NCBI RefSeq assembly: GCF_022919135.1
Contig: NZ_CP095049.1
Location: 1,926,501-1,990,500 of the forward strand
DNA length: 64,000 nt
Source: Hymenobacter cellulosivorans
GTDB lineage: Bacteria > Bacteroidota > Bacteroidia > Cytophagales > Hymenobacteraceae
Reading direction: 5' to 3'
Position 1 is the stretch's first letter; each line of letters starts with the position of its first letter. Of this stretch, positions 1-10,400 are shown piece after piece. Made by a program: the position numbers and the translations under genes. The notes beneath the pieces were generated by a model that saw nothing but the letters and a program-made list of their open reading frames with translations, searched no databases and had not been told where the DNA came from.

Positions 1-1791
1 CATTTCGCGGCGCTTGGCATTCTCGATTTCGGGGTTCTTGGAGTCGACCGTGTACCACTTCACGCCTTCCAGGCTCAGGTCGGTGTGGTCGGTGGTGTAG
101 AACCAGCCGCGCCAGAACCAGTCGAGGTCGGTGCCCGAGGCGTCTTCCATGGTGCGGAAGAAGTCGGCCGGCTCGGGGTGCTTATAGGCCCAGCGCTGGG
201 CGTAGGTTTTGAAGGCGTGGTCGAACAGCTCCCGGCCCATTACCGTTTCGCGCAGGATGTTCAGGCCGGTGGCAGGCTTGGCGTAGGCGTTAGGCCCAAA
301 CTGTAGCACCGACTCCGAGTTGGTCATAATCGGGGTTTGCAGGCTCTTATCGGTGCGCATGTACTCCACGATGTTCTTGGGCTCGCCGCGGCGCGAGGGG
401 TAGCCCCGTTCCCATTCCTGCTCGGTCAGGTACTGCACGAACGTGTTCAGGCCCTCGTCCATCCACGACCACTGCCGCTCGTCGGAGTTAATAATCATGG
501 GGAAGAAGTTGTGCCCCACTTCGTGAATAATCACCGAAATCATCCCGTATTTCCGGTCGGCTGAGTAAGTGCCGTCCTTCTCGGGGCGGCCGCCGTTGAA
601 GCAGATCATCGGGTACTCCATGCCGCCCACCGGGCCGTGCACCGAAATAGCCACCGGATATTCGTAGTCGATGGTGTGCTTGGAGTAAGTCTTGATGGTG
701 TGGGCCACGACTTCGGTCGAGTACTTGCCCCACAGCGGGTTACCTTCCTTGGGGTAGTAGCTCATGCAGAGCACCGGGTTGCCGGCCTGCTCAATTTCCA
801 TGGCGTCCCAGATAAACTTGCGGGACGAAGCCCAGGCGAAGTCGCGCACGTTTTTGGCGGCGTAGGTCCAGGTCTTGGTGCCCGAGGCCCGCTTTTGCTC
901 AGCCCGTTCGGCTTCCATCTGGGTTACAATCAGCACTGGCTTCTTGGCCCCCCGGGCCTGGGCCAGACGCTTGCGCTGAGTAGCGCTTAGCACTTGGTCG
1001 GGGTTCTGCAACACGCCGGTAGCGCCTACCACGTGGTCGGCGGGGGCGGTGATGCTCACGCGGTAGTCACCGAAGGGCAGGGTGAATTCGCCGCTGCCCA
1101 GGAACTGCTTGTGCTGCCAGCCGCGCACGTCGTTGTAGACGGCCATGCGGGGGTAGAACTGGGCAATTTCGTAGAGGTAATTCTTGTCGTCAGGGAAGAA
1201 TTCGTACCCGCTCCGCTCACTGATTTTGAGCTGGTCGTTGATGTTGTAGTGCCAGGCTATGCTGAAGGTCACTGACTGCTTGGGCCGCAGGGGCTGGGGC
1301 AGGTCGATGCGCATCATCGTGTGGTTGATGGTGTGCTTCAGGGCTTTGCCACCCTTCATGGCTACCGACTCAACCTTGAACCCGCCGTCGAAGTCGGAGC
1401 GCATCAGGTACTCCATGGCCTGAAACGACATTTTATCCTTTACCTCGCCCACCTGGGTGGAAGTGGTGATGGAGTTCTTGTCGAGGATGTTCTGGTCGAG
1501 CTGCACCCAAAGGTAGGTCAGCACGTCAGGCGAGAGGTTGGTGTAGGTAATGTCCTCGGAGCCTTTGATGGACTGAGTATTGTCGTCCAGCGTGACGCGG
1601 ATGTTGTAGTCGGCGCGCTGCTGCCAGTAGTCGGCGCCGGGCGCCCCGGAAGCCGTCCGGAACGAGTTGGGCGTGGGCAGCAGCTGGTCGAGCTGCTGGA
1701 ATTTGTCGGTTCCGGAGTTGGTATTCTGGGCCAGCAGCGGGGCCGCCGTCAGCGTCGCCAGGCCCGCGACCAGCAGTAAGTTTCTGAACAT
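1..1791 (-). CDS. M1 family zinc aminopeptidase (C-terminus cut by window edge)
   Basis: The gene reads leftward off the window; 597 codons are present and the C-terminal part is missing. An N-terminal signal peptide (about residues 1-22, ending LLAQ) predicts export. The gluzincin zinc site is complete: HEVGHN at 423-428 gives H423, E424 and H427, and E446 in WMDEGL lies exactly 18 residues after the second His (HEXXH-X18-E). The exopeptidase motif appears as GGMEYP near residue 389, in place of GAMEN. M1 enzymes remove N-terminal residues from peptides, so a role in periplasmic or extracellular peptide use is inferred. The HupE-type gene lies 120 bp upstream on the same strand and may be co-transcribed. 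The start is the ATG directly before the signal peptide. Confidence 0.93.
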   Translation of the reverse strand, partial: MFRNLLLVAGLATLTAAPLLAQNTNSGTDKFQQLDQLLPTPNSFRTASGAPGADYWQQRADYNIRVTLDDNTQSIKGSEDITYTNLSPDVLTYLWVQLDQNILDKNSITTSTQVGEVKDKMSFQAMEYLMRSDFDGGFKVESVAMKGGKALKHTINHTMMRIDLPQPLRPKQSVTFSIAWHYNINDQLKISERSGYEFFPDDKNYLYEIAQFYPRMAVYNDVRGWQHKQFLGSGEFTLPFGDYRVSITAPADHVVGATGVLQNPDQVLSATQRKRLAQARGAKKPVLIVTQMEAERAEQKRASGTKTWTYAAKNVRDFAWASSRKFIWDAMEIEQAGNPVLCMSYYPKEGNPLWGKYSTEVVAHTIKTYSKHTIDYEYPVAISVHGPVGGMEYPMICFNGGRPEKDGTYSADRKYGMISVIIHEVGHNFFPMIINSDERQWSWMDEGLNTFVQYLTEQEWERGYPSRRGEPKNIVEYMRTDKSLQTPIMTNSESVLQFGPNAYAKPATGLNILRETVMGRELFDHAFKTYAQRWAYKHPEPADFFRTMEDASGTDLDWFWRGWFYTTDHTDLSLEGVKWYTVDSKNPEIENAKRREM

Positions 1792-1911
1792 AGAAACAGT
1801 ATAAAGAGGCGAAAAATCAAGAAAATCAGCGCGGTACGTACTTGCGCACGGCACCTGGAAAGCAAAAGACAGGGACGGCAGCCAAACGCTGCATCAAGCG
1901 GGCATAGTTTC

Positions 1912-2502
1912 TTAAGTGGTAAGGTTTTGCAGCAACAAGATTACGGCAATGCCGCCCGCCGCGCCGCTCACGACCAGAATCCAGTCGCGCCGCGCTACCC
2001 GCGCCGCTCGCAACACCACAAAGCCGACTGACAGGATCAGGGCCACGATAAGCAGCTGGCCCAGCTCCACCCCGATGTTGAAGGCTAGCAACTCGGCCAG
2101 CGGGCGGCTGCTTTGGCCCAGCAGCTCGCGCAGGTAACTCGAAAAACCCAGACCGTGAATCAGGCCAAATACGGCGGCCAGCAGATTGGGCAGGGCCCAG
2201 AGCAGGGGCTGGCGCCGGGTGTCCTGACCAGCCTGGCGCAGGTTGAGCAGGCTGGTCAGCAGAATAGTCAGCGGAATCAGAATCTCAATCAGGCGGGCGT
2301 TGTATTGCACGAAGCCCAGCGTGGCCAGGGCCAGCGTAATGGAGTGCCCGATGGTGAAGCTGGTAACCAGGGCTACCACGCGGCGCCATTCGGCGGCGGC
2401 ATACGGCGCGCACAGGGCCAGCAGAAACACCAGGTGGTCGTAGGCCTGCAGGTTGAAAATGTGGAAAAACCCGAGCTGCAGGTAGGTCTGAAAGACGGAC
2501 AT
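1912..2502 (-). CDS. HupE/UreJ family membrane protein
   Basis: A 196-residue, strongly hydrophobic protein with about six or seven membrane segments. It shows the conserved blocks of the HupE/UreJ type 2 family: YDHLVFLLAL at 21-30, FTIGHSITLA at 49-59, HGLGF at 116-120 and FNIGVELGQ at 141-149. The His, Asp and Glu within membrane segments resemble those of nickel/cobalt permease-like proteins, but metal transport by this branch is unproven. It lies upstream of the M1 peptidase gene on the same strand, so the two may form an operon. No hydrogenase or urease gene is nearby, so the family name should not be read as function. Confidence 0.88.
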   Translation of the reverse strand: MSVFQTYLQLGFFHIFNLQAYDHLVFLLALCAPYAAAEWRRVVALVTSFTIGHSITLALATLGFVQYNARLIEILIPLTILLTSLLNLRQAGQDTRRQPLLWALPNLLAAVFGLIHGLGFSSYLRELLGQSSRPLAELLAFNIGVELGQLLIVALILSVGFVVLRAARVARRDWILVVSGAAGGIAVILLLQNLTT

Positions 2503-2590
2503 GAAAGTAAAGCTACGGCACTAAGGTCAGAAAATAGCTACGGCCGGCCTTGGTAATGAGCTGTAAAGGGGCAGTGGTAAGACCCATCCG

Positions 2591-2628
2591 GAAAACAAAA
2601 AGCCCCACCGCAGCGCGGCAGGGCTTTT
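2591..2628 (-). terminator. Rho-independent terminator of the first giant T9SS protein gene
   Basis: Stem AAAAGCCC (2597-2604) pairs with GGGCTTTT (2621-2628). Read on the minus strand it ends in a T-rich run, about 23 bp after the stop codon of the upstream gene. Confidence 0.8.
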
Positions 2629-2650
2629 CGATTTTACCGGAAACGAAGCG

Positions 2651-5600
2651 TTAATCCTTCACGATACGGCGGATATCGAGGCCGCCTTCCGTCTTGGCGC
2701 GCAACAGGTAAACACCAGCGGGCTGCGTAGTCAGATCCAGCCGCACCGTACGGGCGCTGCTGTTGCCTTCCACTGCCGTGGTGAATACGACCTGACCCAG
2801 GGCGTTGATTACCGTCAGCTCCGTAGGTTTGGCATAGCCCGTCAGTTCCACGGTGAGGTTACCATCGGGGGTGGGGTTGGGATACACGCTCAGGCTGGAG
2901 CCGGCCAGGGGCTTGACGCTGGAGCTTACGACCAGGGCAATAGAAGGGGCCGAAGCGCAGCCGCCAGTGGTGGTCACGACCGTGTAAGTACCGTATTGGG
3001 CGGCCGAGTTAATGACGTAGCTCTGGCCCGTAGCGCCGGCAATGGCCACCCCGTTGAGGTAGAACTGGTTACCCGTGGCCGCACTCGAGGTGAGCGTGGT
3101 GACCGACCCGTTGTACTGCACCGTGATGGTCGGGCGAGCTGGCGTCGGGGTAATCGTAATGGTGGCCGTGGAGGTTACGGCTGCGCAGCCACCCGAAGCG
3201 GCCACGGTGTTGGTCACGGTGTAAGTACCCGGCGTGCTGGCCGTCAAATTAACTGCACCGGTAGTAGCATTCAGGCTCAAGCCCGTAGTCGACGAGAAGG
3301 TGCCAGCCGAAGCACCCGAGGCCAGCGTAGCGGCTACCGTGCCCGTGCTGCCCGCGCAGTACGTACCGGCCGCGTAGCTGAAGTTAGCCACCGGAGCCGC
3401 CGTGATGGTCACCGTGGTAGTGGCCGTGACGGCCGAGCAACCACCCGCAGCAGCTACCGTGTTGGTTACGGTGTAGGTGCCGGGCGTCGAAGTCGCGAGG
3501 TTGATAGCACCGGTCGTGGCATTAATGCTCAAACCCGCAGTAGAGCTGAACGTGCCGGCAGTGCTGGTGGCAGGAATTACAGCCGTCGGGTTGGTGCCCG
3601 AGGTGCAGTAGCTGGCTGCCGCGTACGAGAACGTAGCCACCGGAGCCGCCGTGATGGTGACGGAAGCCGTGACCGAGGAAGGGCAGGTGCCGCTTACGCT
3701 GTAGGTCACGGTATAGGTGCCGGGCGTCGAAGCCGCGAGGTTGATGGTACCGGTCGTGGCATTCAGGCTCAGGCCCGAAGTCGAGCTAAACGTGCCACCC
3801 GTGGTGCCCGTTATCGTGGCGGTGGGGTTGGTGCCGCTGGCGCAGAACGTGGTGGCCGGGTAACTGAACGTGGCCGACGTGGCGGGGTTGACCGTCACGG
3901 CCACCGGTGCCGAAGTAGCCGTGCAGCCGCCGTTGGTCACAATAACGGTGTAGTTGCCGCTGGCCGAAACCGTAGTGGTGTAGGTTGCGGAGGTAGCACC
4001 GGCAATATCAACTCCGTTGAGTTGGAACTGGTAGGTAGCGCCGGCCACGGGCGTGGCGTTCAGCGTGAGTGTGCCCGAGCCGCAGAACGTGGTGGGCGTG
4101 GCAGCAGTCAGTGTGGCCGTTGGCACAGGGTTTACCGTCACGGTTACGGGGGCCGAGTTAATCTGGCGGCCGTCGTTGGTCAGAATCACCGCGCGGAACG
4201 TGGTAGTAGCCGTCAGGTTGCTGAACGTCAGCGTCGGGGTGGTATTGGGCGTGGACAAGGGCGTGAAGCCCGAGCCGGTGTTGACTTCGTACGTCAGAAT
4301 GGTACCGGTGTAGCCCGTCAGGGTAAGGGTGCCCGAGTTGGTGCCCGCGCAAACCGTGTTGGTCGAGCTGGTCAGCGTGCCGCCTTCGGTGTTAGCCAGC
4401 ACGAAGAAGTCGTTACCGGGAGTTAGGTTCAGCGTCGAAACCAGGCCCGGGGCGGGCGTAGTGGCCGCCGCACCACCGATGGAAGCATACGTGCCGTTGG
4501 CCGTAGCGGCCTGGGCTACCACGGCCGTAGCAGCGCCGCCGAGGACGTCGTCGGCACCGTAGCTGAGCTGTATCGTGGCCGTAGCCGGCAGGTTGGCCGT
4601 GTTTTCGAGGCGCACGTAGCGGGTGGGGTTCAGGCTGGAAACTGGGGCAATGCCGGTGCCGTTGGTGTTACCACTCACAACCGTAGCCGTGAAAGTCTGG
4701 GTAGTGCTGGTCGTGATGCCGTTTACTACTACCGGGCGCCAGCCGGACGCGTCGCCCACGGCGAAGGTGCGGCTAACGGCGGTGGCGCTGTTGACGGCAA
4801 TGCCCAGCGGGCCTTTCACGTACGACGTGGCCGAACCAGTAGGAATAGCGCCGGCGCTGGGGCCAAGCACGAGCGTACTAGCGACCGAGGTCGTCAGCAC
4901 GCCGCTGGTCAGAATCAGGGAAGCATTCGAAACGCCGGGTACGGCTACAGAGCCGCCGGCCAGCGTTACGCCCGCCGGGTTGCTGATGGTGATGACATCG
5001 ACCACGCGGGTGGCCGGAATTTCAAAGCCAGTCGTGCGGTTGGTCAGTTCCGGAGCATAAATCAGTTGCAAAGCGCCGGTGCCGAGGTTGAACGTCGGAG
5101 CAGAGGCAAACGAGCCGCTGGTGCCGGTGTTGGCCGTTACGCCCACCTGAACCACGAAGAAAACGGCCGAACCGTCGCCGATGGTCAGGTTGCTGGTGCC
5201 GTTGAGGTTGCCCGTGAACATGTTGACGCGAGTCACAACCAGCGGCATGTTCAAGGTGGCCCCACCGCCGCTGTTATCCACGCTCAAGGTGCGGATAGTA
5301 GTGGCAGTGCCCGTACCCCCGATGGTCTGGGGAGTCGAGCCGGCAAAGTACAGCGTGCTGCCAGTAGTAGTGCCCGTCAGCGTGCCATTGTTGGTAATGG
5401 TAGCACCTAGCTGGAGCAGCAGGAAGCCGTTCAGGTTCAGGTTGGTACCCGTGTTAATCAGCGTGGTGCCGTATACGTTGGTCTGACCCTGTAGCACGGC
5501 CGTTTTGGCGTTGGTCGTGTTGTCAAGGTTCAGGTTGGGGAACGTGCCACGGATGCGGAAGTCGAAGTTGGTAGCCGTAGCCCCCACGCCCACGTTCACC

Positions 5601-6793
5601 GTGCCGCCCGAGTAGTTGTAGGTGCCCGCTACGTAGTAGTCAAGCGGGGTAGTGGCCGTGCTGCGCTGCACCAGGTTGATGGTACCGCCCGAAATAGTGG
5701 TGGTGCCATTCACGCCAAATGAAGGAGTGCCCGACGCGTTACCCACGGTGGCTACGTTGATAGTGCCGCCGCTCAAAGTAAAGGTCATGGCTGCCGCGGC
5801 CGTGGCACTGGTAAAGCTGGTAAAGCGGCCCACAGTGCTTAGCGTGCCGCCTTCCATGGTGTATACCGAGCCGGTGCCGAAGTTGAGGGAGTTGCCGCTG
5901 GAGTTACCCACGTTGAACGTGCCGGCCGAAATGCGCAGCAAGCCGTTCACGACGGGTGAGCCGGTTTGGCTGGCTACAGTAAAGTTGGGGTTGTTGAGCC
6001 AGAAGCCGCCGGTGGCCGGAATAACGTACGATGCGGCGTTGCTGAACACCCGGTTCGTGACCGTATTGGTACCCGAAATTTTCAGGGTGCCAGTCATGTC
6101 ATCCACCGTGTTGGTGGTGATGCGCGTGGAGAGGAAGCCGTCGGTGGTGCTCGTGCTACCCTTTACCGACAGCGAGGGCAGAATCATCTCCACCACATCG
6201 GCCCGCACTGCCTTGGCCAGCGACACGGTTTGCAGGTCGGTGGTGCCAGTACCAGTGAAGGTCGCGTTGCCGGCGCCGGTGAAGCGCAGGTCCGAGCCAA
6301 TGGTAGAGCTGGCGCTCAGGTCCAAGGTGCCGTTGTTGGTAATGCTGCCGGCCACTTGCAGGCTGTAGGCAGTGGTAGCCGAGGTTTGCAGCGCGCCGGT
6401 GGCCGCTACGGTCAGGGCGCCGCAGGTGGCAGCCACGTCCAGCGTCACGGTAGCTCCCGCCACGATGGTTACGTTGTCAGCCGCCGTGGGCACTACGCCG
6501 CCCACCCAGGTGGTCGGGTCGCTCCAGTTGCCGCCGGTGGCCGTCGAACTGATTTCCGCCGCAATTTTTCGCAGCGCCAGGGTTTTGGTGGGAAGCTCAG
6601 TGCGGGTGGCACTGGTGGCGGTAGCAGGACGGGTAGCGCGCTGCTCGGTGGTGGGCAACGCCAGGCTGCGCAGCTGCGCCTGCGCGCCGCCGAGAGTAAA
6701 CAAGCCCAGGGCGGCCGTCAGCAGGGGGCGCCACGTCTGGCGACCTGCGGCAGCCTTCTGTGCCGTACCTGTTTTGGGTAATGTGTCTTGCAT
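2651..6793 (-). CDS. Giant secreted repeat protein with T9SS sorting domain
   Basis: A protein of 1380 residues. The start is set at the ATG at 6793 because it opens a signal peptide (hydrophobic core near 22-38, cleavage after AQA); the open frame runs 46 codons further upstream with no sign of coding. After GNWSDPTTW (88-96), a block often seen at the start of beta-helix surface proteins, comes a Thr/Ser/Gly/Asn-rich region to about 700 that is probably beta-helical. Next come Ig-like segments and three repeats of about 75 residues starting A-T/N-FSY and containing TYTVT. The last 85 residues are a type A T9SS sorting domain (SVYPNPTPDG to IRRIVKD). An adhesin or surface-layer role is inferred; no catalytic motif was seen. 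Part of the 3' end is nearly identical to the neighbouring paralogue. Confidence 0.85.
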   Translation of the reverse strand: MQDTLPKTGTAQKAAAGRQTWRPLLTAALGLFTLGGAQAQLRSLALPTTEQRATRPATATSATRTELPTKTLALRKIAAEISSTATGGNWSDPTTWVGGVVPTAADNVTIVAGATVTLDVAATCGALTVAATGALQTSATTAYSLQVAGSITNNGTLDLSASSTIGSDLRFTGAGNATFTGTGTTDLQTVSLAKAVRADVVEMILPSLSVKGSTSTTDGFLSTRITTNTVDDMTGTLKISGTNTVTNRVFSNAASYVIPATGGFWLNNPNFTVASQTGSPVVNGLLRISAGTFNVGNSSGNSLNFGTGSVYTMEGGTLSTVGRFTSFTSATAAAAMTFTLSGGTINVATVGNASGTPSFGVNGTTTISGGTINLVQRSTATTPLDYYVAGTYNYSGGTVNVGVGATATNFDFRIRGTFPNLNLDNTTNAKTAVLQGQTNVYGTTLINTGTNLNLNGFLLLQLGATITNNGTLTGTTTGSTLYFAGSTPQTIGGTGTATTIRTLSVDNSGGGATLNMPLVVTRVNMFTGNLNGTSNLTIGDGSAVFFVVQVGVTANTGTSGSFASAPTFNLGTGALQLIYAPELTNRTTGFEIPATRVVDVITISNPAGVTLAGGSVAVPGVSNASLILTSGVLTTSVASTLVLGPSAGAIPTGSATSYVKGPLGIAVNSATAVSRTFAVGDASGWRPVVVNGITTSTTQTFTATVVSGNTNGTGIAPVSSLNPTRYVRLENTANLPATATIQLSYGADDVLGGAATAVVAQAATANGTYASIGGAAATTPAPGLVSTLNLTPGNDFFVLANTEGGTLTSSTNTVCAGTNSGTLTLTGYTGTILTYEVNTGSGFTPLSTPNTTPTLTFSNLTATTTFRAVILTNDGRQINSAPVTVTVNPVPTATLTAATPTTFCGSGTLTLNATPVAGATYQFQLNGVDIAGATSATYTTTVSASGNYTVIVTNGGCTATSAPVAVTVNPATSATFSYPATTFCASGTNPTATITGTTGGTFSSTSGLSLNATTGTINLAASTPGTYTVTYSVSGTCPSSVTASVTITAAPVATFSYAAASYCTSGTNPTAVIPATSTAGTFSSTAGLSINATTGAINLATSTPGTYTVTNTVAAAGGCSAVTATTTVTITAAPVANFSYAAGTYCAGSTGTVAATLASGASAGTFSSTTGLSLNATTGAVNLTASTPGTYTVTNTVAASGGCAAVTSTATITITPTPARPTITVQYNGSVTTLTSSAATGNQFYLNGVAIAGATGQSYVINSAAQYGTYTVVTTTGGCASAPSIALVVSSSVKPLAGSSLSVYPNPTPDGNLTVELTGYAKPTELTVINALGQVVFTTAVEGNSSARTVRLDLTTQPAGVYLLRAKTEGGLDIRRIVKD
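2835..3165. repeat. Long direct repeat, copy 1 (shared 3' part of giant paralogues)
   Basis: About 331 bp that match 7595-7925 at a constant offset of 4760 bp, with roughly ten differences seen by eye. It encodes the last Ig-like module and the start of the T9SS sorting domain. A second block at the same offset (3281-3389 against 8041-8149) appears identical. The surrounding repeats are clearly more diverged. Confidence 0.9.
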
Positions 6794-7356
6794 AGAGGTG
6801 ATAATAGGTGGGAATGGAAAAAATGATGAAATGGAAGTGAAGAATGCGTAGCACTGCGGTTCAGCTGTGGGGCCGAAGGCAGGGCTACACGGGAAAAGCC
6901 AGAGTCGGAAATGGATAAGGGTTGAAGCCACTGCCCGGCGTTGCCCAATCAGCTAGTGTCAATCAGCTTACTAGCAGAGGCAGGGAGGCAGTACTCGTGT
7001 AAATATGAGACCTTTCCCAGGCATTTGAATTATGAAAGGACCGATATCTGTAAATAAAGTGTCGAGCTTTTGAGTGGGCCTTGTGCAAGGCCGCAATACC
7101 GGAAATATTCAATGCCGGCTCCCACGCTAAGCAAGCTTGCAACCAGTCCGTTTTGCTGACTTTTCACGGCGGTTGCGACGCTTCAAATTTCTCCTTCGTA
7201 GGTCGGCGGCAAGCTTGGGACGAGCTCCGGGAAAAGGGCGAAGCAACGAAGTAGTCCGCTAGTAGTTGCGGTGGAATCAAGCCCCTAAGTTTACTGCTAC
7301 TGCGCTGAACTATATGCTTGGATAATCGCCTTGACTTGGGCTGCTCTGAATAAAGC
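6794..7356. other. Intergenic region between giant paralogues
   Basis: About 560 bp with no ORF showing coding character. It must hold the promoter of the gene starting at 6793, but I could not find a TAnnTTTG element on the minus strand. Nothing else was recognised. Confidence 0.5.
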
Positions 7357-7392
7357 AAAAAGCCTCTCCGCAGTGCGGAGAGGCTTTTTTTA
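7357..7392 (-). terminator. Rho-independent terminator of the second giant T9SS protein gene
   Basis: Perfect stem AGCCTCTCCGC / GCGGAGAGGCT with a three-base loop and A/T runs on both sides, 19 bp after the stop codon at 7411. Confidence 0.88.
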
Positions 7393-7410
7393 AGTAGCTC
7401 AGAGTCCAGC

Positions 7411-10400
7411 TTATTCCTTTACAATGCGGCGGGTGTCGAGGCCGCCTTCAGTTTTGGCCTGCAGAATATAAACGCCGGCGGGCAGCTTGCTCAAGTCTAC
7501 TGCTTGCTGGCGCGTGCCCGTAGCGGCCGGTACGGTGGTCGAATACACCACCTGGCCCAGCGCATTGAGTACGCTCAAATTCACGGCCTTGCTGTAGCCC
7601 GTCAGTTCCACGGTGAGGTTACCATCGGGGGTGGGGTTGGGATACACGCTCAGGCTGGAGCCGGCCAGGGGCTTGACGCTGGAGCTTACGACCAGGGCAA
7701 TAGAAGGGGCCGAAGCACAGCCGCCGGTGGTGGTCACGACCGTGTAGGAGCCAAACTGGGCGGCCGAGTTAATGACGTAGCTCTGGCCCGTAGCGCCGGC
7801 AATGGCCACCCCGTTGAGGTAGAACTGGTTGCCCGTGGCCGCACTCGAGGTGAGCGTGGTGACCGACCCGTTGTACTGCACCGTGATGGTCGGGCGAGCT
7901 GGCGTCGGGGTAATTGTAATGGTGGTTGTAGCAGAAGTACCAGCGCAGCTGCCGGAGGCGGCCACCGTGTTGGTCACGGTGTAAGTACCAGCCGTGGAGG
8001 TGGCCAGGTTGATGGCACCTGTCGTGGCGTTAATGCTCAAGCCCGTAGTCGACGAGAAGGTGCCAGCCGAAGCACCCGAGGCCAGCGTAGCGGCTACCGT
8101 GCCCGTGCTGCCCGCGCAGTACGTACCGGCCGCGTAGCTGAAGTTAGCCGACAGGGCATTGGTAATGGTTACGGTCTGGGTAGCCGAGGAGGGGCAGGTG
8201 CCGGCCACGCTATAGGTCACTGTGTAGGTGCCGGGCGTCGAAGCCGCGAGGTTGATGGCGCCCGTCGTAGCATTGAGGCTCAGGCCTGAAGTCGAGCTGA
8301 ACGTGCCACCCGTGGTGCCCGTCACCGTGGCGGTGGGGTTGGTACCGCTGGCGCAGAACGTGGTGGCCGGGTAGCTGAACGTGGCCGACGTGGCGGGGTT
8401 GACCGTCACGGCCACTGGTGCCGAAGTAGCCGTGCAGCCACCCGTTGTGGTAACCACGACGGTGTAGTTGCCGCTGGCCGTAGCCGTGTACGAGTTGGCC
8501 GTGGCCCCAGCAATGTTGCTGCCGTTGAGCTGGAACTGGTAGGTAGCGCCGGCCGTGGCTGGTGCGGTCAGAACGACCGAGCCACCCTGGCAGAACGTGG
8601 TGGAGCCGCCGGCCGTGAGCGTGGCGGTAGGAGTGGCCTGAATAGTAACCTGCGTATTGGCTGTGGAAGCGCCGCAGCTACCGGAACCGGCCACAGTGTT
8701 GGTCACGGTGTAGGTGCCGGGCGTGCTGCTGCTCAGTGTAATAACACCGGTCGTGGCGTTAATGGTCAGGCCGCCGGGAGTAGCCGTGAACGTGCCCGCA
8801 ACTGCCCCGCCCGTAAATACGGGAGCCGGGTTGGTGGTGCCTGAGGCGCAGTATGTCGGGTTGGCATACGAGAAGGTCGCCAGCGGAGCCGAGGTAATCG
8901 TGACGGTCTGGGTACTGGTGCTGGGGCAGGTGCCGCTTACGCGGTACGTCACTGTGTAGGTGCCGGGTGTCGAAGCCGCGAGGTTGATGGCGCCCGTCGT
9001 GGCATTCAGGCTCAGGCCCGAAGTCGAGCTAAACGTGCCACCCGTGGTGCCCGTCACCGTGGCGGTGGGGTTGGTGCCGCTGGCGCAGAACGTGGTGGCC
9101 GGGTAGCTGAACGTAGCCGTCGTGGCGGGGCTGATAGTAACCGTGCTGGTTGCCGTTACGGCCGCACACGTGCCCGAGGCCGCTACCGTATTGGTGACGG
9201 TGTAAGTGCCGGGCGTGCTGGTCACCAGATTAATAGCGCCGGTAGTGGCGTTGAGGCTCAAGCCCGCCGTCGAGCTGAACGTGCCGCCGGTAGCGCCGGC
9301 TGCCAGCGTAGGCGTGGGCGTTGCTCCGTCGCCGACGCAGTAAGCGGCGTTCGGGTAGCTGAATGCCGCCGTGGGCGCCGCCGTAACGGTTACCGTAGCC
9401 GTGCTGGAGCAGCTGGCACTAGTGGCGTAGGTCACGGTGTAGGTACCGGGCGTCGAAGCCGCGAGGTTGATGGCACCGGTCGTGGCATTAATGCTCAGGC
9501 CTGCCGTCGAGCTGAACGTGCCGCCGGTCGTGCCGCTGATGGTGGGCGTTGGGTTGCTGCCGTTGGTGCAGAAGCTGGCCGCGGCGTAGGTAAAGGTTGC
9601 GTTGCAGTTGGAGCTGGTGCTGACCTGACCCGCCACGCGCACGTCGCGCAGTAAGGCGTAACGGCCAGCCAGGCTGCTGCCGCTGGCGTAGTAGAGTCGA
9701 ATAGTCAGGGTTTGGCCGCCGGTAATGGTTACGCCGCTGCCCGAAGCCAGGGCCAGGCGGTAAGTTTGGTTGGCGCCGGTAATCTCATTGCGCAGAAAAA
9801 TTGGGTCGGCGAAGGTACCCGTGCCGGTACCGGGAGAGGAAGTGCGCGTCGTCAGCGGACCAATAGGCCCCGTGCCGCCGCCGGCTACCTCCGCCGAGTC
9901 GCTGGTAAAGCCCGACCGGGAGTAGGCCACGGCGAGTTTCAGGTCGCTGGCCGTGTTGTTGAAAGCCGACCACAGCACCAGGGAGTCGGCCCGCAGGGTG
10001 GCGTTGGCTGCGGCCGTAACAGCAAACTGGACGTAGTACACGCGGTTGAGGTTGCTGCCGGGCAGTGGTACAAACGACCCGTCGCCGCTGGGCGAGGAGC
10101 CGAAGGCGGCACCGAAGCGGGACGAATACGGCTTGATGGCGGTGCCCAGCGTTACGTCCGAGAGGTAGAAGTTGCGCAGTGTTGCGGAGCTGGGCAGAAT
10201 ACCGGTAGCCCGCACCGCGGCGCTATCCTGGCTGTTGGCCTTCAGCGGCCACCATTGCAGTCGGCCGGTAGTGGTAGTTTGGGCCAGACCCAGGTGGGAG
10301 GCCGTCAGTAACATCAGCAATACCCAGAGCAGCCGCCAGCCCGAGGGCCGCTGCCGCACAACAGGGGGATGCTCATCTGTGCCAGACAGATGGCGGGAAC

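Noticed and set aside
2996-4426. 476-codon open frame opposite the first giant gene
   Set aside because: Arg/Gly-rich shadow of the repeat-encoding sequence.
7164-7358. 64-codon ORF between the giant genes
   Set aside because: No start context, no recognisable sequence, and it runs into the terminator stem.
2900-9600. Possible CRISPR-like array in the giant genes
   Set aside because: The repeats are long, in-frame protein modules of about 225 bp without regular short spacers.
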